Numbered from the stretch's first letter, positions 11,727-23,499 are shown. The stretch is 64,000 nt of DNA from Poronia punctata (GCA_022579005.1 MU401454.1:124001-188000); one strand, 5' to 3'. Numbers and translations are program-made. The notes: generated by a model from the letters alone, not told the origin.

Positions 11727-12063
11727 AGCTGTAATAACTTCAAGTACTATTCTGTACTCGAAGGATGGCCAATTGTAGTCCAGGAACAACTGGAAGCCGC
11801 GAACTTGCTAAGCGTGGGCACCGAGGTAGTACACTGTGTGCATAGGTAGGTCGTGTTGCAGATGCGGGCAACATTCAACTTCAAAATGCCTGCGGGCAGC
11901 TCTTGGTGTACGAGTACATCCCGCGTGATGTCATTTGATGTTTGATGTCGACCCCTCTATGCCATTCCAACCTGTATATCAATACGCATAATAATCAGTG
12001 CCCCTGCGTCGTAAAGTGATTCACCTGGAACCCAGACTTCATCTCTACCCACAAAACGCATCA
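11727..12063. promoter_or_regulatory. Catalase upstream region squeezed against the LTR
   Basis: Only 337 bases of normal-composition DNA separate the LTR end from the catalase ATG, so promoter and 5' leader must lie here or reach into the element. Base composition changes abruptly at about 11730. No specific operator was identified. Confidence 0.5.
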
Positions 12064-14416
12064 ATGTCGGACCTCGCAATGTCTGCTGTCGATAAAGTCA
12101 AGAACATGGTTGGTGGCGAGCAGGGCCGTAAGATCGCCCAGTTAGAACAGGTCACCGAGACCGCAACCAAAGATGGCCGCATGACTACGGACTTTGGCGT
12201 GAAACAGCCAACCGCCGATGAATGGCTCAGAATCTCCAGCGAAGATAAGATCGGGCCTGCGTTGCTGGAAGACAGCTATGCGAGAGAACGAGTACGTAAC
12301 ATCCTTTGTACGATGATGCTCTATCTATAGCCCGGCCATTCAGATGCTGACTGGTCTAGATACATCGATTTGACCATGAGCGCATTCCCGAAAGAGTTGT
12401 CCATGCACGCGGTGCTGGTGCCTTTGGCAAATTTAAGCTGTTCGAGAGCGCCGAGGATGTGACATTCGCCCCAGTGCTGACGGACACTTCACGAGAGACG
12501 CCAGTTTTTGTTCGTTTCTCCACTGTTCAGGGATCGCGAGGCAGTGCCGACACCGTACGAGACGTCAGAGGTTTTGCTGTTAAATTCTACACGCAAGAAG
12601 GAAACTGGGATATTGTGGGCAATAACATCCCCGTCTTCTGTAAGTGGAGATGATACCTATCACGAATACTGCTGCTTTGTTTGGCTGACTCGACAAACTA
12701 GTCATCCAGGACGCTATTAAGTTCCCCGACTTCGTCCACGCCGTGAAGCCGGAGCCTCACAATGAAGTTCCCCAGGCACAGACGGCCCACAACAACTTCT
12801 GGGACTTTGTGTACTTGCATGAAGAGGCAACACACATGTTCATGTGGGCAATGTCTGACCGCGCCATCCCTCGCTCGTACCGTATGATGCAGGGCTTCGG
12901 AGTCAACACCTTTACGCTTATCAACAAGAATGGAGAGCGCCACTTTGTCAAGTTCATTTTCACACCAGAACTCGGCGTTCATTCCTTCGTGTGGGACGAG
13001 GCATTGAAGCTGGCTGGCCAGGACCCTGATTTCCACCGAAAGGACTTGTACGAGGCCATCGATAATGGTGCGTACCCGAAATGGAAGTTTGGCATTCAGA
13101 CCATCCCAGAATCCAAGGAGCACGATTTCGACTTCGACATCTTGGATGCTACCAAGGTCTGGCCGGAGGATCTCGTCCCCGTACGCTACATTGGCGAGCT
13201 GGAGCTCAACCGCAACGTCGACGAATATTTCCCCCAGACCGAACAAGTTGCTTTCTGCACTGCGCACATGGTGCCTGGTATCGGTCACTCCGACGATCCT
13301 CTCCTGCAAGGCCGCAGCTTCAGTTATTTTGACACCCAACTCTCGCGTCTGGGCGTCAACTGGCAAGAATTGCCAATCAACAAGCCCGTATGCCCTGTCA
13401 TGAACTTCAACCGCGATGGCCAGGGACGTCACACCATCTCGAAAGGAACGGTCAACTACTGGCCCAACCGGTTCGGCACCCGCCCACCGGCCGCGCAGAA
13501 TGAAGGAGCGTATTATGAGCCCCCGAAGCGTGTGGAAGGCATGAAGGCCCGGGCTACGAGTGCTAAATTCAAGGAACACTACAACCAAGCACAGCTGTTT
13601 TACAACAGCTTGTCGCCGCCAGAGAAGAACCATGTCGCAGCAGCTTTTGCCTTTGAGCTGGACCATTGTGACGACCCAATCGTATACAAGCGCATGTCGC
13701 AGAGATTGGCGGACATTGACTTGGAACTGGCACAAACCGTAGCCGAGATGGTGGGAGGTGACAAACCCAACCAGGCCACGAGACTGAACCACGGCAAGAA
13801 GGCGAAGAACTTGAGCCAGACTGAGATCCAGCCTGCCAAGCCTACCATAGCCAGCCGTCGTATTGCTATCATCATTGCCGATGGCTTTGACAAGCTTGCT
13901 TTCGACGCTGTCACCACCGCCATTAAGGCCTCGAGTGCTTTGCCGTTTATTATCGCCCCCCGTCGCTCAGAGATCTACCCCGCTGGCGCGGAGAAGAAGG
14001 AGGGCAATGGTGTGACGCCAGACCACCACCTCGAGGGTATGCGCTCAACCATGTTTGACGCAATCTTCGTACCGGGTGGCGCTGAGTCGGTGGAGGCACT
14101 CCGGAAGAGTGGCCGAGCCATTCACTGGATCCGCGAAGCTTTTGGACACCTCAAGGCCATCGGTGCCACAGGCGAGGCTGTCGAGTTGCTTGCTCGTTCC
14201 ATTGCACTCCCTGAAGTTCAGCTCTCTGTTGATGACGCGGCGGTTGAGTCCTACGGTGTTGTGACACTGGGCAAGACCTCGCGTGACAGCCTGAAGGATG
14301 TCGCCACCGTAGCAAAAGAGGGCACTGATTTCCTGTCCAAGTTTTGGTATCAGATCGCACAACACCGAAACTGGCAGAGAGAATTGGACGGTCTGAACTC
14401 ACAGGTGGCGTATTAA
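12064..14416 (+). CDS. Large-subunit catalase with C-terminal flavodoxin-like domain
   Basis: Three exons, 12064-12291, 12360-12639 and 12702-14416, with 68- and 62-nt introns, encode 740 residues, the usual size of clade-2 catalases. The enzyme splits hydrogen peroxide to water and oxygen using heme. Visible residues are distal His91 in [11 protein letters not shown], Asn164 in DIVGNNIP and the proximal heme ligand Tyr378 in [15 protein letters not shown] linker of about residues 560-585 is followed by a DJ-1/PfpI-like domain ([13 protein letters not shown], then [14 protein letters not shown]). There is no signal peptide and no SKL-type tail, which suggests a cytosolic, conidial CatA/Cat-1-like enzyme rather than a secreted one. 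A GTG at 11998 lies in frame upstream but is not a plausible nuclear start. Paralogue identity is inferred. Confidence 0.96.
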
Positions 14417-14688
14417 TTGATGTTTTAATTCGCCCTGCCCTGTCTGGCAGGATCTGTCTATAATACCCAACCATAGCTAGTTAGTTACAAACGTTAATAG
14501 GCTTAATGAAATAATTGTTAAAACAATACTACAATCGCTTCTGCGGGCGACATGCAACTTGCCACAACGTTTTGAGTTACGCTGTGATGTTTACATACTT
14601 ACTTATTGATGTCGTCCTCCTATAAGTAGATATGTTACCCACTAACCTAGGCCTTTACTCAGAACGGCGCCTTGTCCGAATCAACCCC

Positions 14689-15081
14689 TCACCAGCCTTT
14701 CGTACAGCCCCAAAACCCCCAAGCCGAGATCAAACCGGAGCTGACCAGGCGGAAAATAGCCTTTCCGGGGCTACCTTCCTTCCACACGACGTAGCTGTCA
14801 ACCAGGCCGCAATAAGCACCCGTGACGGCCATGATGGAGTCGACGGCATCTAGTTGTCCGCGGGAGTAGAAGAGAAAAGTGAGGAGGCCGATGACGGTGG
14901 TGCGAGCGTTGTTGATCAAGAAGACGGGGTGGCTGGCGGCGGTGGCGGAGGCGATGCGTGCCGGAAGTCCGAATGCCAACATGCATGCCCGGGTGTCGAC
15001 GAATCCCCAGGCTCCGCCAAAGGTCATGGTGCTGGCTACGAAGAGGCCGGGGATGTGTCTTGGGTGGAAGGGGGGTAACAT
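14689..15081 (-). CDS. DUF4267 small membrane protein
   Basis: A single exon encodes 130 residues with about four hydrophobic segments and conserved turns: FGGAWGFVDTRA, then LINNARTTVIGLLTFLFY, AVDSIMAVTGAYCGLVDSY and an SGLISAWGFWG tail. This matches the fungal DUF4267 pattern (RTT followed by GxY.G..D) that I remember. The function is unknown; it is probably an integral membrane protein. It is convergent with the catalase, 272 bases away. The start is the first ATG of the frame, giving the family-like FHPRHIPGL beginning. Confidence 0.8.
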   Translation of the reverse strand: MLPPFHPRHIPGLFVASTMTFGGAWGFVDTRACMLAFGLPARIASATAASHPVFLINNARTTVIGLLTFLFYSRGQLDAVDSIMAVTGAYCGLVDSYVVWKEGSPGKAIFRLVSSGLISAWGFWGCTKGW

Positions 15082-16029
15082 TGTTAATTTATTTAGGTAT
15101 TTATGGTCTGTTGGGTATTGGTGATATGTACAACGTATAGCGGGTGGTCTTAGCTACTGGTGAAGATGGGAGACTTGAGGACGGTATTTCTCTCTGTAAC
15201 GTATCTGTATGTAATCTGGCACCTGGAGCTTGATCAGGAGATATGTTGAGAAAGGGACAGTTGATGCTGTTGTTTCCCATCCACCTACGAGCACCCGTAT
15301 CTTTTTGTACAAGGCATGTGTAGCTATTTTTGTCCGTGCCAAGTTCTTACGAGTAGTAGGCTTGCTTCCTACCTCAATATCTGCATACTCGTATACCTGC
15401 TCAGCATGGTGTGCTCTGTCAGCTCAGTTTCTACTTGTAAACCCCAGTCTCTTTTTCTACGAGTACAAGTACAAGCGCCGTTTAATGCTAGACATAAATC
15501 AGTTAGAACCAGGGAGGAAGTAGCTACACGTAGTCGCTGACTTTGCTTCTTGGTAGAATCTAGCCCTCTCCCGTGTAAGCAATTGTTGTTTGGTTTTCAT
15601 TTGTATTGCCATAATTCAGGCGCCTGGCACTGGTTGCCTGATCAAACAATTCTCTATTGTTGCGAGACTACCAAGGCAATGCCACACAGTATATCTTTAC
15701 CGCAGGTAGTTTGTACACGTAGAATCCGGCCCCACCCAGATTTGTTGGATCAGCGGGTTGGTAAATCCACTGTTGGGCGCTAGCGTTGCTACCGCAACGA
15801 ACCTCCTGCCAAGAAAAAACAAACCTTAACTGTCTTTCACCGGTATTTCGGTTGACTTATCCCACCCTTATTAAGATTACCTACCTACTTCCCTTGCTAC
15901 AAACCTAGGATACAATCGTGCACCACAACCTTGGCCGGAGTCTTTTCTCTTAACGCCCTCAACTAAATACATGCAATCATTATCGGAATCTGTTTGTTGC
16001 CGTTAGTAATTATACTTTCAACAACCACC
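15082..16029. other. Intergenic, shared upstream region of the DUF4267 gene and Aurora kinase
   Basis: No exon is recognisable. The 3' part is the Aurora kinase promoter and leader, with a good start context (CAACCACCATGG). A TACCTACTT motif sits near 15885. Confidence 0.55.
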
Positions 16030-17346
16030 ATGGCGTCCCGCACGCTTGAGTCCCGCTTTGAGCGCATGTCGGTTCAAGATGAGAACGAATACCAAAGCCA
16101 GAAGACCACGACCACTACCAAGGTAAGCTAAGATGCTTTCAAATGTCAAAAGCCGCTGCTACTATTGGGATTTGAGACTGATTTGCGACCACAACACAGG
16201 TCCAGGTAACACATAACTCGAGCAGACCAAACCTCTACAAGGTCGCCCTACAAAACCAGACCACCAACGCTGCCAGTGCCACCGTCACACTCCCTTCACA
16301 AGCTGCCCAGCGGAAAGCCGGACCATCTTCGCCGACAAGGAAGCCTTTACCAACAGCATCCACAGCCGGCCAACGATCGTCCGCCTCGGATGAAGTGGTG
16401 CACGTGGAGCGGAAGTCTGTAACATTAACAGAGCAGCCGTCATTCAAGAACTTCCACCTTGGCATGTTCGAGATCGGCCGACCGCTAGGCAAAGGAAAGT
16501 TTGGACGAGTATATCTGGCCCGGGAGCGCACAAGCGGCTTCATCTGCGCGCTGAAAGTGTTGCACAAGAGCGAGCTATCCCAGGGCCGGGTAGAGAAGCA
16601 GGTGCGGCGAGAGATCGAGATCCAGAGCAACCTGCGACACCCCAACATCCTGCAGCTGTTCGGGCACTTCCACGACAGCAAGCGGGTGTTTCTGATCCTC
16701 GAGTTCGCCGCCAAGGGCGAGCTGTACAAGCACCTGCGGCGCGAGAGCCGCTTCCCCGAGTGGAAGGCTTCGCAGTACATTGCCCAGATGGCCAGCGCCC
16801 TGCGCTACCTGCACCGCAAGCACGTCATCCACCGCGACATCAAGCCCGAGAACATCCTTGTCGGTATCCACGGCGAGATCAAGATCTCCGACTTTGGCTG
16901 GAGCGTCCATGCCCCTAATAGCCGGCGCGCCACCATGTGTGGCACCCTCGACTACCTCCCCCCGGAGATGATCAAGCCCGGCAGCTCGGAGAACTACTAT
17001 AATGAGAAGGTCGACCTTTGGAGTCTGGGTGTCCTGACGTATGAGTTCCTCTGCGGCGAAGCGCCGTTTGAGGATACCCCCGTCATGACGCATCGGAGAA
17101 TAGCGAGGGCTGATATGACGATTCCTTCGTTTGTGAGTCCGGAGGCACGGGACTTGATCAAGAGAGTAAGAAGCCCCCAGACCCCTTGTACCTTCTATCC
17201 ATCTTAACTTTAAGACACCCTGCTAACGCTAACATCAGCTCTTGGTGCTCGATCCTGAGAAGAGGATACCGCTGGAAGAGGTGCAGACGCACCCCTGGAT
17301 CCTCAAGCATTGTGCTACGAAAGGAGGGTCCCGAGGCCGATCCTAG
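16030..17346 (+). CDS. IPL1: Aurora-type serine/threonine kinase (Ipl1/Ark1)
   Basis: Three exons, 16030-16122, 16200-17165 and 17239-17346, encode 388 residues. Aurora is the catalytic subunit of the chromosomal passenger complex. It phosphorylates kinetochore and spindle proteins to correct chromosome attachment. After a disordered N-terminus of about 120 residues the kinase domain begins, with GKGKFGRV (about 128-135), catalytic Lys150, HRDIKPEN with Asp244 and DFGWSVHAP from Asp262. The Aurora activation loop [16 protein letters not shown] has Thr276 as the phosphosite. The DFGWSVHAP string is diagnostic of Aurora. The last exon gives [15 protein letters not shown] and a short basic tail. 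Most filamentous fungi have a single Aurora. The middle exon is strikingly GC-rich at third codon positions. It is convergent with ATP23. Confidence 0.97.
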
Positions 17347-17711
17347 TAATGACGACAAGGGATGTTTTTAGTAATAGCTGAATCGCATCATGATCGGCGC
17401 AGGCGTTTTTACATCAGGGCACGGCGGACAACGGCGAATCTGGCGACTTACGGCAATAATTGGGATTTCTGTTTTTTCTTACTTGTTGATTCCATCGTGT
17501 GTATTCATTCATCATTTGGCCAGTTCTCAATCATAAGCGTACATCTTTACCCGAGAAGGGTGTTGTTTGTATGTTCATTGCAATTCCTGCGCCTAGCGGT
17601 TTCGTGCAAAAGACATTGTCGTATTTTACGCCGTAGATTCCCTTGTTGATACATATTTATACGCCCCAACTCCTAACAGTTGCTCGCAGTTCTAAGAAAA
17701 TATTTCCCACG
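17347..17711. other. Convergent spacer between Aurora kinase and ATP23
   Basis: These 365 bases hold the 3' untranslated regions of two convergent genes. No additional exon or RNA gene was recognised. Confidence 0.55.
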
Positions 17712-18636
17712 TCACCTGTAAACGTCGTCGAAGGGCCGGGTATCTGAAAAACATGAATCCCACACTTGATTCACCGCCTTGGTAGCTTGGACATCGTCTT
17801 TGCAGCGTGGACGTGCCATGACGGACTGTACGGCTCGTCTCCGCACGCAGTCTTGGAATTGCTGTGTCAAAGTAAAGTTATGCCTCGTAAACGCCTCTCT
17901 CGTCCATCTACACTCGCCACTAAGCATGGAAGCTCTAATCTGTATCGACCCGGAATGTCAGTGATGGATGCTACGTAATATGTGAACATGGGCAAGGCAG
18001 GATGCCAAGTCGAACGAGCTAGACTAGACGTACCTCGGTGCAAGCAGCGTGCTTCAAGTCCTTGTCTCCAACCCAATCCATCTTCCACCTAAGATGATCC
18101 CAAGCATGAACCATCTCGTGCGCTAGCGTATCCTCCAGATGTCCCTGGTCCACGACCTCGTTCGAGCAGATGAGAATGCCCGTATTCGGATCGAAGCCGC
18201 CGGCCTGTCGGTGGACCTGCCCGTCCTCTGTCAGACGCGCGGGACATCTGGCGCAGACGATATTCGTTTTGTCGAGCTTGCCGTTCAGCGCGTAGATCTT
18301 ATCTTGCATGAAGCGCACCGTGGGCGAGTATTTCAGCGCCCAGTCACGGTACCCCTCGCAGCGCTTGCAGTCCTTCTCCTCGTTCTCCTTGTACATGGTC
18401 TCGCGGAAGTGGAACTGGCCCTCGGTCGTCATCGACCCGGTCAGGACCTTGAAGTAGTTTATCCAGAAGCTCGTCTTCGGGTCGAAGCCCGTGCGCTTCG
18501 GGTCGTTTTGCATTATGGCGGGGAATCCTTTCGTGTCGAGGGTGGTTTTCGCTGCTGTGGGGGGGGATGGTTGTGTTTGGGAAGAGGTGCTGGATGTCCC
18601 TTCTGAGACGGCTGGATTCGGCGGTTGTGACGACAT
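17712..18636 (-). CDS. ATP23: ATP23-type mitochondrial metalloprotease and ATP synthase chaperone
   Basis: Two exons, 18636-18034 and 17939-17712, with a 94-nt intron (17940-18033), encode 276 residues. Atp23 sits in the mitochondrial intermembrane space, cleaves the presequence of Atp6 and helps assemble the ATP synthase Fo sector. The zinc-protease signature HEMVH is followed by [11 protein letters not shown]. Cysteine pairs typical of the family are present ([26 protein letters not shown]). The splice join gives [15 protein letters not shown], a conserved stretch. The C-terminal exon ends FDDVYR after a conserved CF.DTRPFD. The N-terminal ~30 residues are Ser/Pro/Thr-rich and not conserved. 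Confidence 0.95.
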
Positions 18637-19731
18637 GGCGGCTATGATGAGGGACTCGTGGGAATTTCTCCGAGTGTTTTCGCTACTTTTGATGTCGCTG
18701 GCTGATTATTGACGTCTCTTATTATTGGTATACGGCCTATTCTCACGATATACGAGTACAATCGTCGGAATTGAAGGGCAAGTTGCTCCACCGGTTGACG
18801 ATTGAAAACGGCAGGCGGTGAAGATTCTGGGATAAAGTCTGGACCCACATCCTAATAGGTAGGTGCTAACCTAGCCCGGCCTAGGTAGAACATAGTGGAC
18901 CCTTGTGTGCCTTGCTTGCTGTTGAAGTTTTGAAGTTCTGGCTCCGTCGGCATATTACAGACGCGGTCATGATGAGGTCGTACTCGTATGCATTCTGCAC
19001 TCGCTTACACAGTAGTCTAGGGTATTCACCTACCCAAGCAAGCAAGAGTTTACGGTGGAAATAGCACGACATTTCCCTTTTCAATTTTGGAGAAGTATTT
19101 CGACATATGCAAGGGGCTTTGGAGTTGCTCCACCTACCAAAGCAAAGCGGAATAATAAGGGTCTTGAATTGGGGTTAAAACTTGAAAATTGCCATGAGCC
19201 AAGGGATCTCCCTTCACATGTTCCACTTGATTTCACTTGAATAGGAATGGCCATGGTGATTTCATAGGTACGATGGGCTCGGCTAGGTTCAGCCTAGGTG
19301 AGACTGGACTACTTTTGAGGGTTACCGTGGATGTAGAAAATTTGGCTTTTGTCCCGTTCCGATAGTGACTCCGACGGCCGCTAGCTCGGGACCAATAGCA
19401 GGGTGGTCGTCTCTGCTCCAAGCCACTGATTCACGGGCCGGACGAGGATGTAACCAAGCAATAAACTGGGCAAACTACCGTCATAATAAGGCAGATGAGC
19501 TCTTGAACCCGCCACAATGTCAGATCCCGGGTTTTATACGCCCTGTATGTCAAATTTTAATAGAGAAGGATATATTCCCCCCTAAAGATTCCCATGTCTT
19601 CGAATTGTTGAATTGATTTTTGGGATTCTTTGTCGCCCGTCATTTCGTCCATTCATTCGTTCGTTGTGTCTTGGTTCTGATAACCTTTAAGAAGCCTGCC
19701 TACTAATGTTCACCTTTGGAATCTTCCAGTT
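18637..19731. other. Divergent spacer between ATP23 and glutamate 5-kinase
   Basis: No coding exon was found. The last ~45 bases before the kinase ATG contain TACTAATG and a CTTCCAG acceptor-like end at 19729. The glutamate kinase transcript may therefore carry an intron in its 5' leader. Confidence 0.5.
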
Positions 19732-21486
19732 ATGAAGGGCCCGAAGCAGCTAACCGTGGTCATCAAACTTGGTAAGCATGAATGCATCGCATCGATCCCG
19801 TGCCCCTTTTTCTTAATGTAATCATGTCTCTCTCATGTGGATCGCGGGGTGTGTCTATGTGTTGGGCTGACGTGACTCGCAGGGACCAGCTCCATCGTGG
19901 ACGAAAAGACCCATGAACCACTACTTTCGATCCTGAGTCTCATCGCTGAGACGGCTGTAAAGCTACGTAAAGATGGCCACAAGGTAGTTATCGTGTCGTC
20001 GGGCGCCATCGGCATCGCCCTCAGACGGATGGATCTTCATAAACGTCCCAAGCACCTCTCTAAGCTTCAAGCGCTGGCCGCCATTGGACAATGTCACCTC
20101 ATGAGTCTCTATGATAGCCTCTTTGCCCAACTTCGGCAACCCATCTCTCAAATCTTGCTCACGAGAAATGATATAGCAGATGTAAGTTATCCCAAAGCTC
20201 ATCTATCCGCCAATGAATTGCTCGAATCCAACTGGCCCATCGTTTGCCGGCCGCCCTCCCCCCTTTTCCATCCCACCTTAGTGTAGATCTGACAATCACG
20301 GTCCACAGCGTTCAAGATATCTCAACGCCCAGAACACCATGGCAGAGCTGTTAGAAATGGGTGTCATCCCTATTGTGAATGAAAATGATACACTGGCTGT
20401 AGCGGAAATTAAGTTTGGCGACAACGATACCCTGTCAGCCATCACAGCCGCTATGGTGCATGCGGATTTCCTGTTCCTCATGACAGATGTAGATTGCTTG
20501 TACGACAAGAATCCCCGCACGCACTCTGATGCGCAACCTATAGAGGTGATTACGGATATTGGCGGGATACAAGCCGATGGTACGTTGACTTTTTTCTGAG
20601 GCGTCCCTTCCTGTAGTACACACCCTTTTCTGACCAATTGGGCAAACTATATATAGTCTCATCTGCAGGTTCATCCCTGGGCACAGGGGGGATGGGCACC
20701 AAGATTGTCGCAGCGCGTCTTGCGACATCGGCAGGTGTGACAACCGTCATTACCCGCTCTTCCGCCCCGGGCAACATCCATAAGATTGTCAAGTACCTAC
20801 AATCAGTAAAGGCCATCAATAATGGCAGCACGGGGACTTCCACACCGACAACCCCGGCCGAGGATAGCGCCGGAGCAGACGCTTTAGCATCCCGTCTGGC
20901 CGCCCTCGACATGTTGGAGAAGCCGCCGCTACACACGCGGTTCCTTCCGCTATCGACGCCGATGCGCGATCGCTACTTCTGGCTTCTGCACGGCATCCCG
21001 CCCCACGGGACGCTCTACATCGACGTGGGCGCGCATGCCGCGCTCTCCGAAAAGGCCGGGCTACTACCCGTCGGTGTGCTAGACGTGGAGGGCAATTTCG
21101 CCCAGCAAGAAGCAGTCCGTCTGGTCGTCGTGAACCGTCCCCCGCCCAGCGAGACAGACAAGGATCACAAAAATCACCAGGACCACGCCGTTTCCTGCGC
21201 TACCTTACCTTTGACGCCTGCTTCCGTGGCAGCCGCCAAGTGGGAAGGCTGTACTCTGATGGAAGTCGGACGCGCGCTCGTCAATTACGCGGCGCCCGAA
21301 ATCGCGCGCATCAAGGGACGTCGCAGCAGCAAGATTGGCGAGCTGCTTGGTTATGCCGATAGCGAGTACGTTGCGCACCGCGAGAACATCGGCTTGTTCG
21401 TCGGCAGGGAAAGCCAGCCCGTCTCGCCTGTGCTGGCCGCCGCGGCGAATTCGGGCGGTGTAGCAGGTTACGAGATGGGAAACTGA
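19732..21486 (+). CDS. PRO1: Glutamate 5-kinase (gamma-glutamyl kinase) with PUA domain
   Basis: Four exons, 19732-19771, 19883-20181, 20309-20579 and 20669-21486, encode 475 residues. The enzyme phosphorylates glutamate with ATP, the first step of proline synthesis, in the cytosol. The amino-acid kinase fold shows [13 protein letters not shown] at the start, then [43 protein letters not shown] and [13 protein letters not shown]. The nucleotide-binding GTGGMGTKI begins exon 4. After a Ser/Thr-rich insert (about 255-275) comes a C-terminal PUA-like domain ([21 protein letters not shown]). The exon phases are consistent. It is convergent with NIP7, 367 bases away. Feedback inhibition by proline is known for the family, not shown here. 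Confidence 0.96.
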
Positions 21487-21853
21487 TGCAGTTGATGAAT
21501 TGGCGATGTTTTGCTTTACTGGGCTATTGGTCATTGCGCTATTAGATGGATAAGTCGCAATTTATAGATAAAAGGGATTGGATAGTATTCAAAAAGGAGG
21601 CTGGTTTCTAGGCGTCTAAAATTCTCAGCCACCAATGTTACTTGTCACGCATTCTATACTTCATCAACAATACGGCCTATAGTATTGTAGGACCCGACGA
21701 GAGCATGAACAAAATGCGAAAAGGGTTGAAATGGACGAAATCGAATTTGGTATCCTCAAAACGCCTCCTATGCTTTTATCTGACAAGTATAAAAATAGCA
21801 AACCCCAAACTCCGTCTAACACATATTCGGGCTTATACATTCTTTCAAGCTTG
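21487..21853. other. Convergent spacer between PRO1 and NIP7
   Basis: This spacer holds the 3' untranslated sequences of both genes. No further gene was seen. Confidence 0.5.
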
Positions 21854-23068
21854 TTAACCCGCAAATAGGGTATCCTCGTCTCGCAGATACTCTCCACAGT
21901 CCGCTTGCCTAAAAACAACGATTCCCGTAGGGTCCAATCGGCGTGCTCTAGTGTCACTCTGTATTAGTATAGAGCCATAAACAACCGCCTTCGTCGCAAC
22001 ACGACGGGCCTGGATTTGTATAAGAATACTCACTCCGCAGTACTCCTTGCAGAAACACCAACTAATGATACATGTCAGCACTGAACGGTTGAAAGTCTTC
22101 AAGGGGTAGAAAGGCCAAGAACTCACATCCTAGCGGATTATCCGCCATGTCGTAGACCTGACCAAGTCAGCGAGAGGTCATAATACCAAAAAAACTGCAG
22201 AATACGTACTATCACGCCCACATTGGCGGGGCAGTCCTCTGTCCAGCGACCCACGTGGGCTTTGGATATATGACTACCGTATAAGAAGGGCATAACACCG
22301 TTGGCTGTAATTTAGGGTTAGAGGGCATCTCATGAGGTGAGGTTCGAAGGCCCGTTGACACATACGTTTGATCCAGATCTTATATCTTGCGTGACTGAGA
22401 CCACACCATTAGTCCATACTATAAAAGCCGTGGTAGCAGAGAGCTTGCGGTGCTTACGCTGCCAGGATAGGTAAAGCCGTGATATGTAATCTGAACTTCA
22501 TGGTCTATACCAAAGCATCAGTTGGCGGTTCCCTTCCTCTGTCGGACCTTCGGAGCGGGTTTCTTTCACGACGAGAGCGTATGTACCTTTGTGAATTTGC
22601 CTGCCACATCCCAGAGTCAGTCCATCAGTCCGATCCAATGTTCGCTAAGAGACATGTAACCCTACCTAAGCAGATGCCCACGGAAGCAAGGTTTTCGCGA
22701 GCAATCGAAGTGGCCACTAGTTTTTGAATAAGTAAGGGTTATGTCCATTTCGAAAGTCGGCCCTGGGACAATGGTTCGTACAATTGGCTATCGAGAGGAG
22801 AACGTAGTAAACCTAGCAAGCCCACAGTCAGCGGGGTATTTTTGAGGTCGTGGAGGGGAGCTCTCGTACGCGGTCTTTGATCAGACGGAAAACATATCGG
22901 TCGGCGTCGGCGGCATCGCTTAAAGGGGCGATCAATGGCTTCAAATCCGATGTGTAGTTCGCTAGCTTCTCGAAGAGAACCTTCTGTAAATGAAGTTAGC
23001 ACGCCGATTGGGATTGCGCTTCTCCATCGGACATGGCATACCGTCTCAGCTTCGGTTAGAGGCCTCAT
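21854..23068 (-). CDS. NIP7: NIP7, 60S ribosome biogenesis factor, in 11 exons
   Basis: Exons on the minus strand: 23068-23042, 22983-22870, 22812-22782, 22716-22666, 22600-22587, 22504-22458, 22394-22366, 22304-22210, 22157-22127, 22061-22034 and 21947-21854. Together they make 561 nt, 186 residues, the family size. All ten introns (52-86 nt) have GT-AG ends. Nip7 is a small PUA-domain protein acting in nucleolar pre-rRNA processing and 60S assembly. The joined product begins MRPLTEAETKVLFEKLANY. It then reads DADRYVFRL, VYYVLLSIANLATSIAREN, GKFTKTMKFRLHITAL, ARYKIWIKPNGVMPFLYG, KAHVGRW, PLGFGVSARSTAEARRLDPT and GEYLRDEDTLF. That match to remembered NIP7 is extensive. No single open frame reveals it, so automated calling may have missed it. 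Confidence 0.93.
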
Positions 23069-23499
23069 TTTCTGTTGATATAAAAAGTCGGAAGATTATG
23101 GCTTTATTTAATAGTCGATACGATGTCCTGGAAAATTATAAATATAAGTCGGCGGCCACTATCGCGATCGATTAATGGTGGGGTGCAAAGGTACGATGTT
23201 CTGAAGGTTCTGATATCTAGAAATTTGGGGGAAATTTTGGAGCCAGGGGAGTTCTACCAAAGAAGCTCCAAAGAAGGGAATGAATCCGATTGGGTAACCT
23301 CTCTTATCAGGCTCTTATCGTCACCTCGGTGGAGCTTATCCAACAGGGTCCTTCGCTGTACTGATCAAAAGTGTCTGTCAAAACTTATTGCCAACACCGC
23401 GTATGTATTTTGGGATGTCCATCTACGATACCCGATATTTGACCATTATCAACGCCTATTTTAATTAAATCATATAGATCTCACTCTATGCGTACAGAA
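23069..23499. promoter_or_regulatory. Bidirectional promoter of NIP7 and NOC3
   Basis: These 431 bases separate two divergent ATGs, both for 60S biogenesis factors. AAATTT and GAAATTTT occur at 23221-23238, resembling the RRPE element (AAAATTTT core) of yeast ribosome-biogenesis promoters. I see no clear PAC (GATGAG) motif. The regulatory reading is inference. Confidence 0.45.

Noticed and set aside
4381..11736. Reading the 7.3-kb element as a DNA transposon bounded by CAG...CTG and TAATA duplications
   Set aside because: The terminal repeats are direct, not inverted, of equal 247-bp length, and the interior has RNase H and integrase remnants.
11998..12063. Upstream in-frame extension of the catalase from a GTG
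   Set aside because: Nuclear fungal genes start at ATG. The ATG at 12064 gives a family-like N-terminus.
12698..13792. 364-residue open frame antisense to the catalase
   Set aside because: It mirrors the high-GC catalase exon, has no recognisable domain, and the sense strand encodes a perfect catalase.
22739..23068. 109-residue minus-strand frame as a stand-alone gene
   Set aside because: It reads through two NIP7 introns. Splicing gives a family-perfect product instead.
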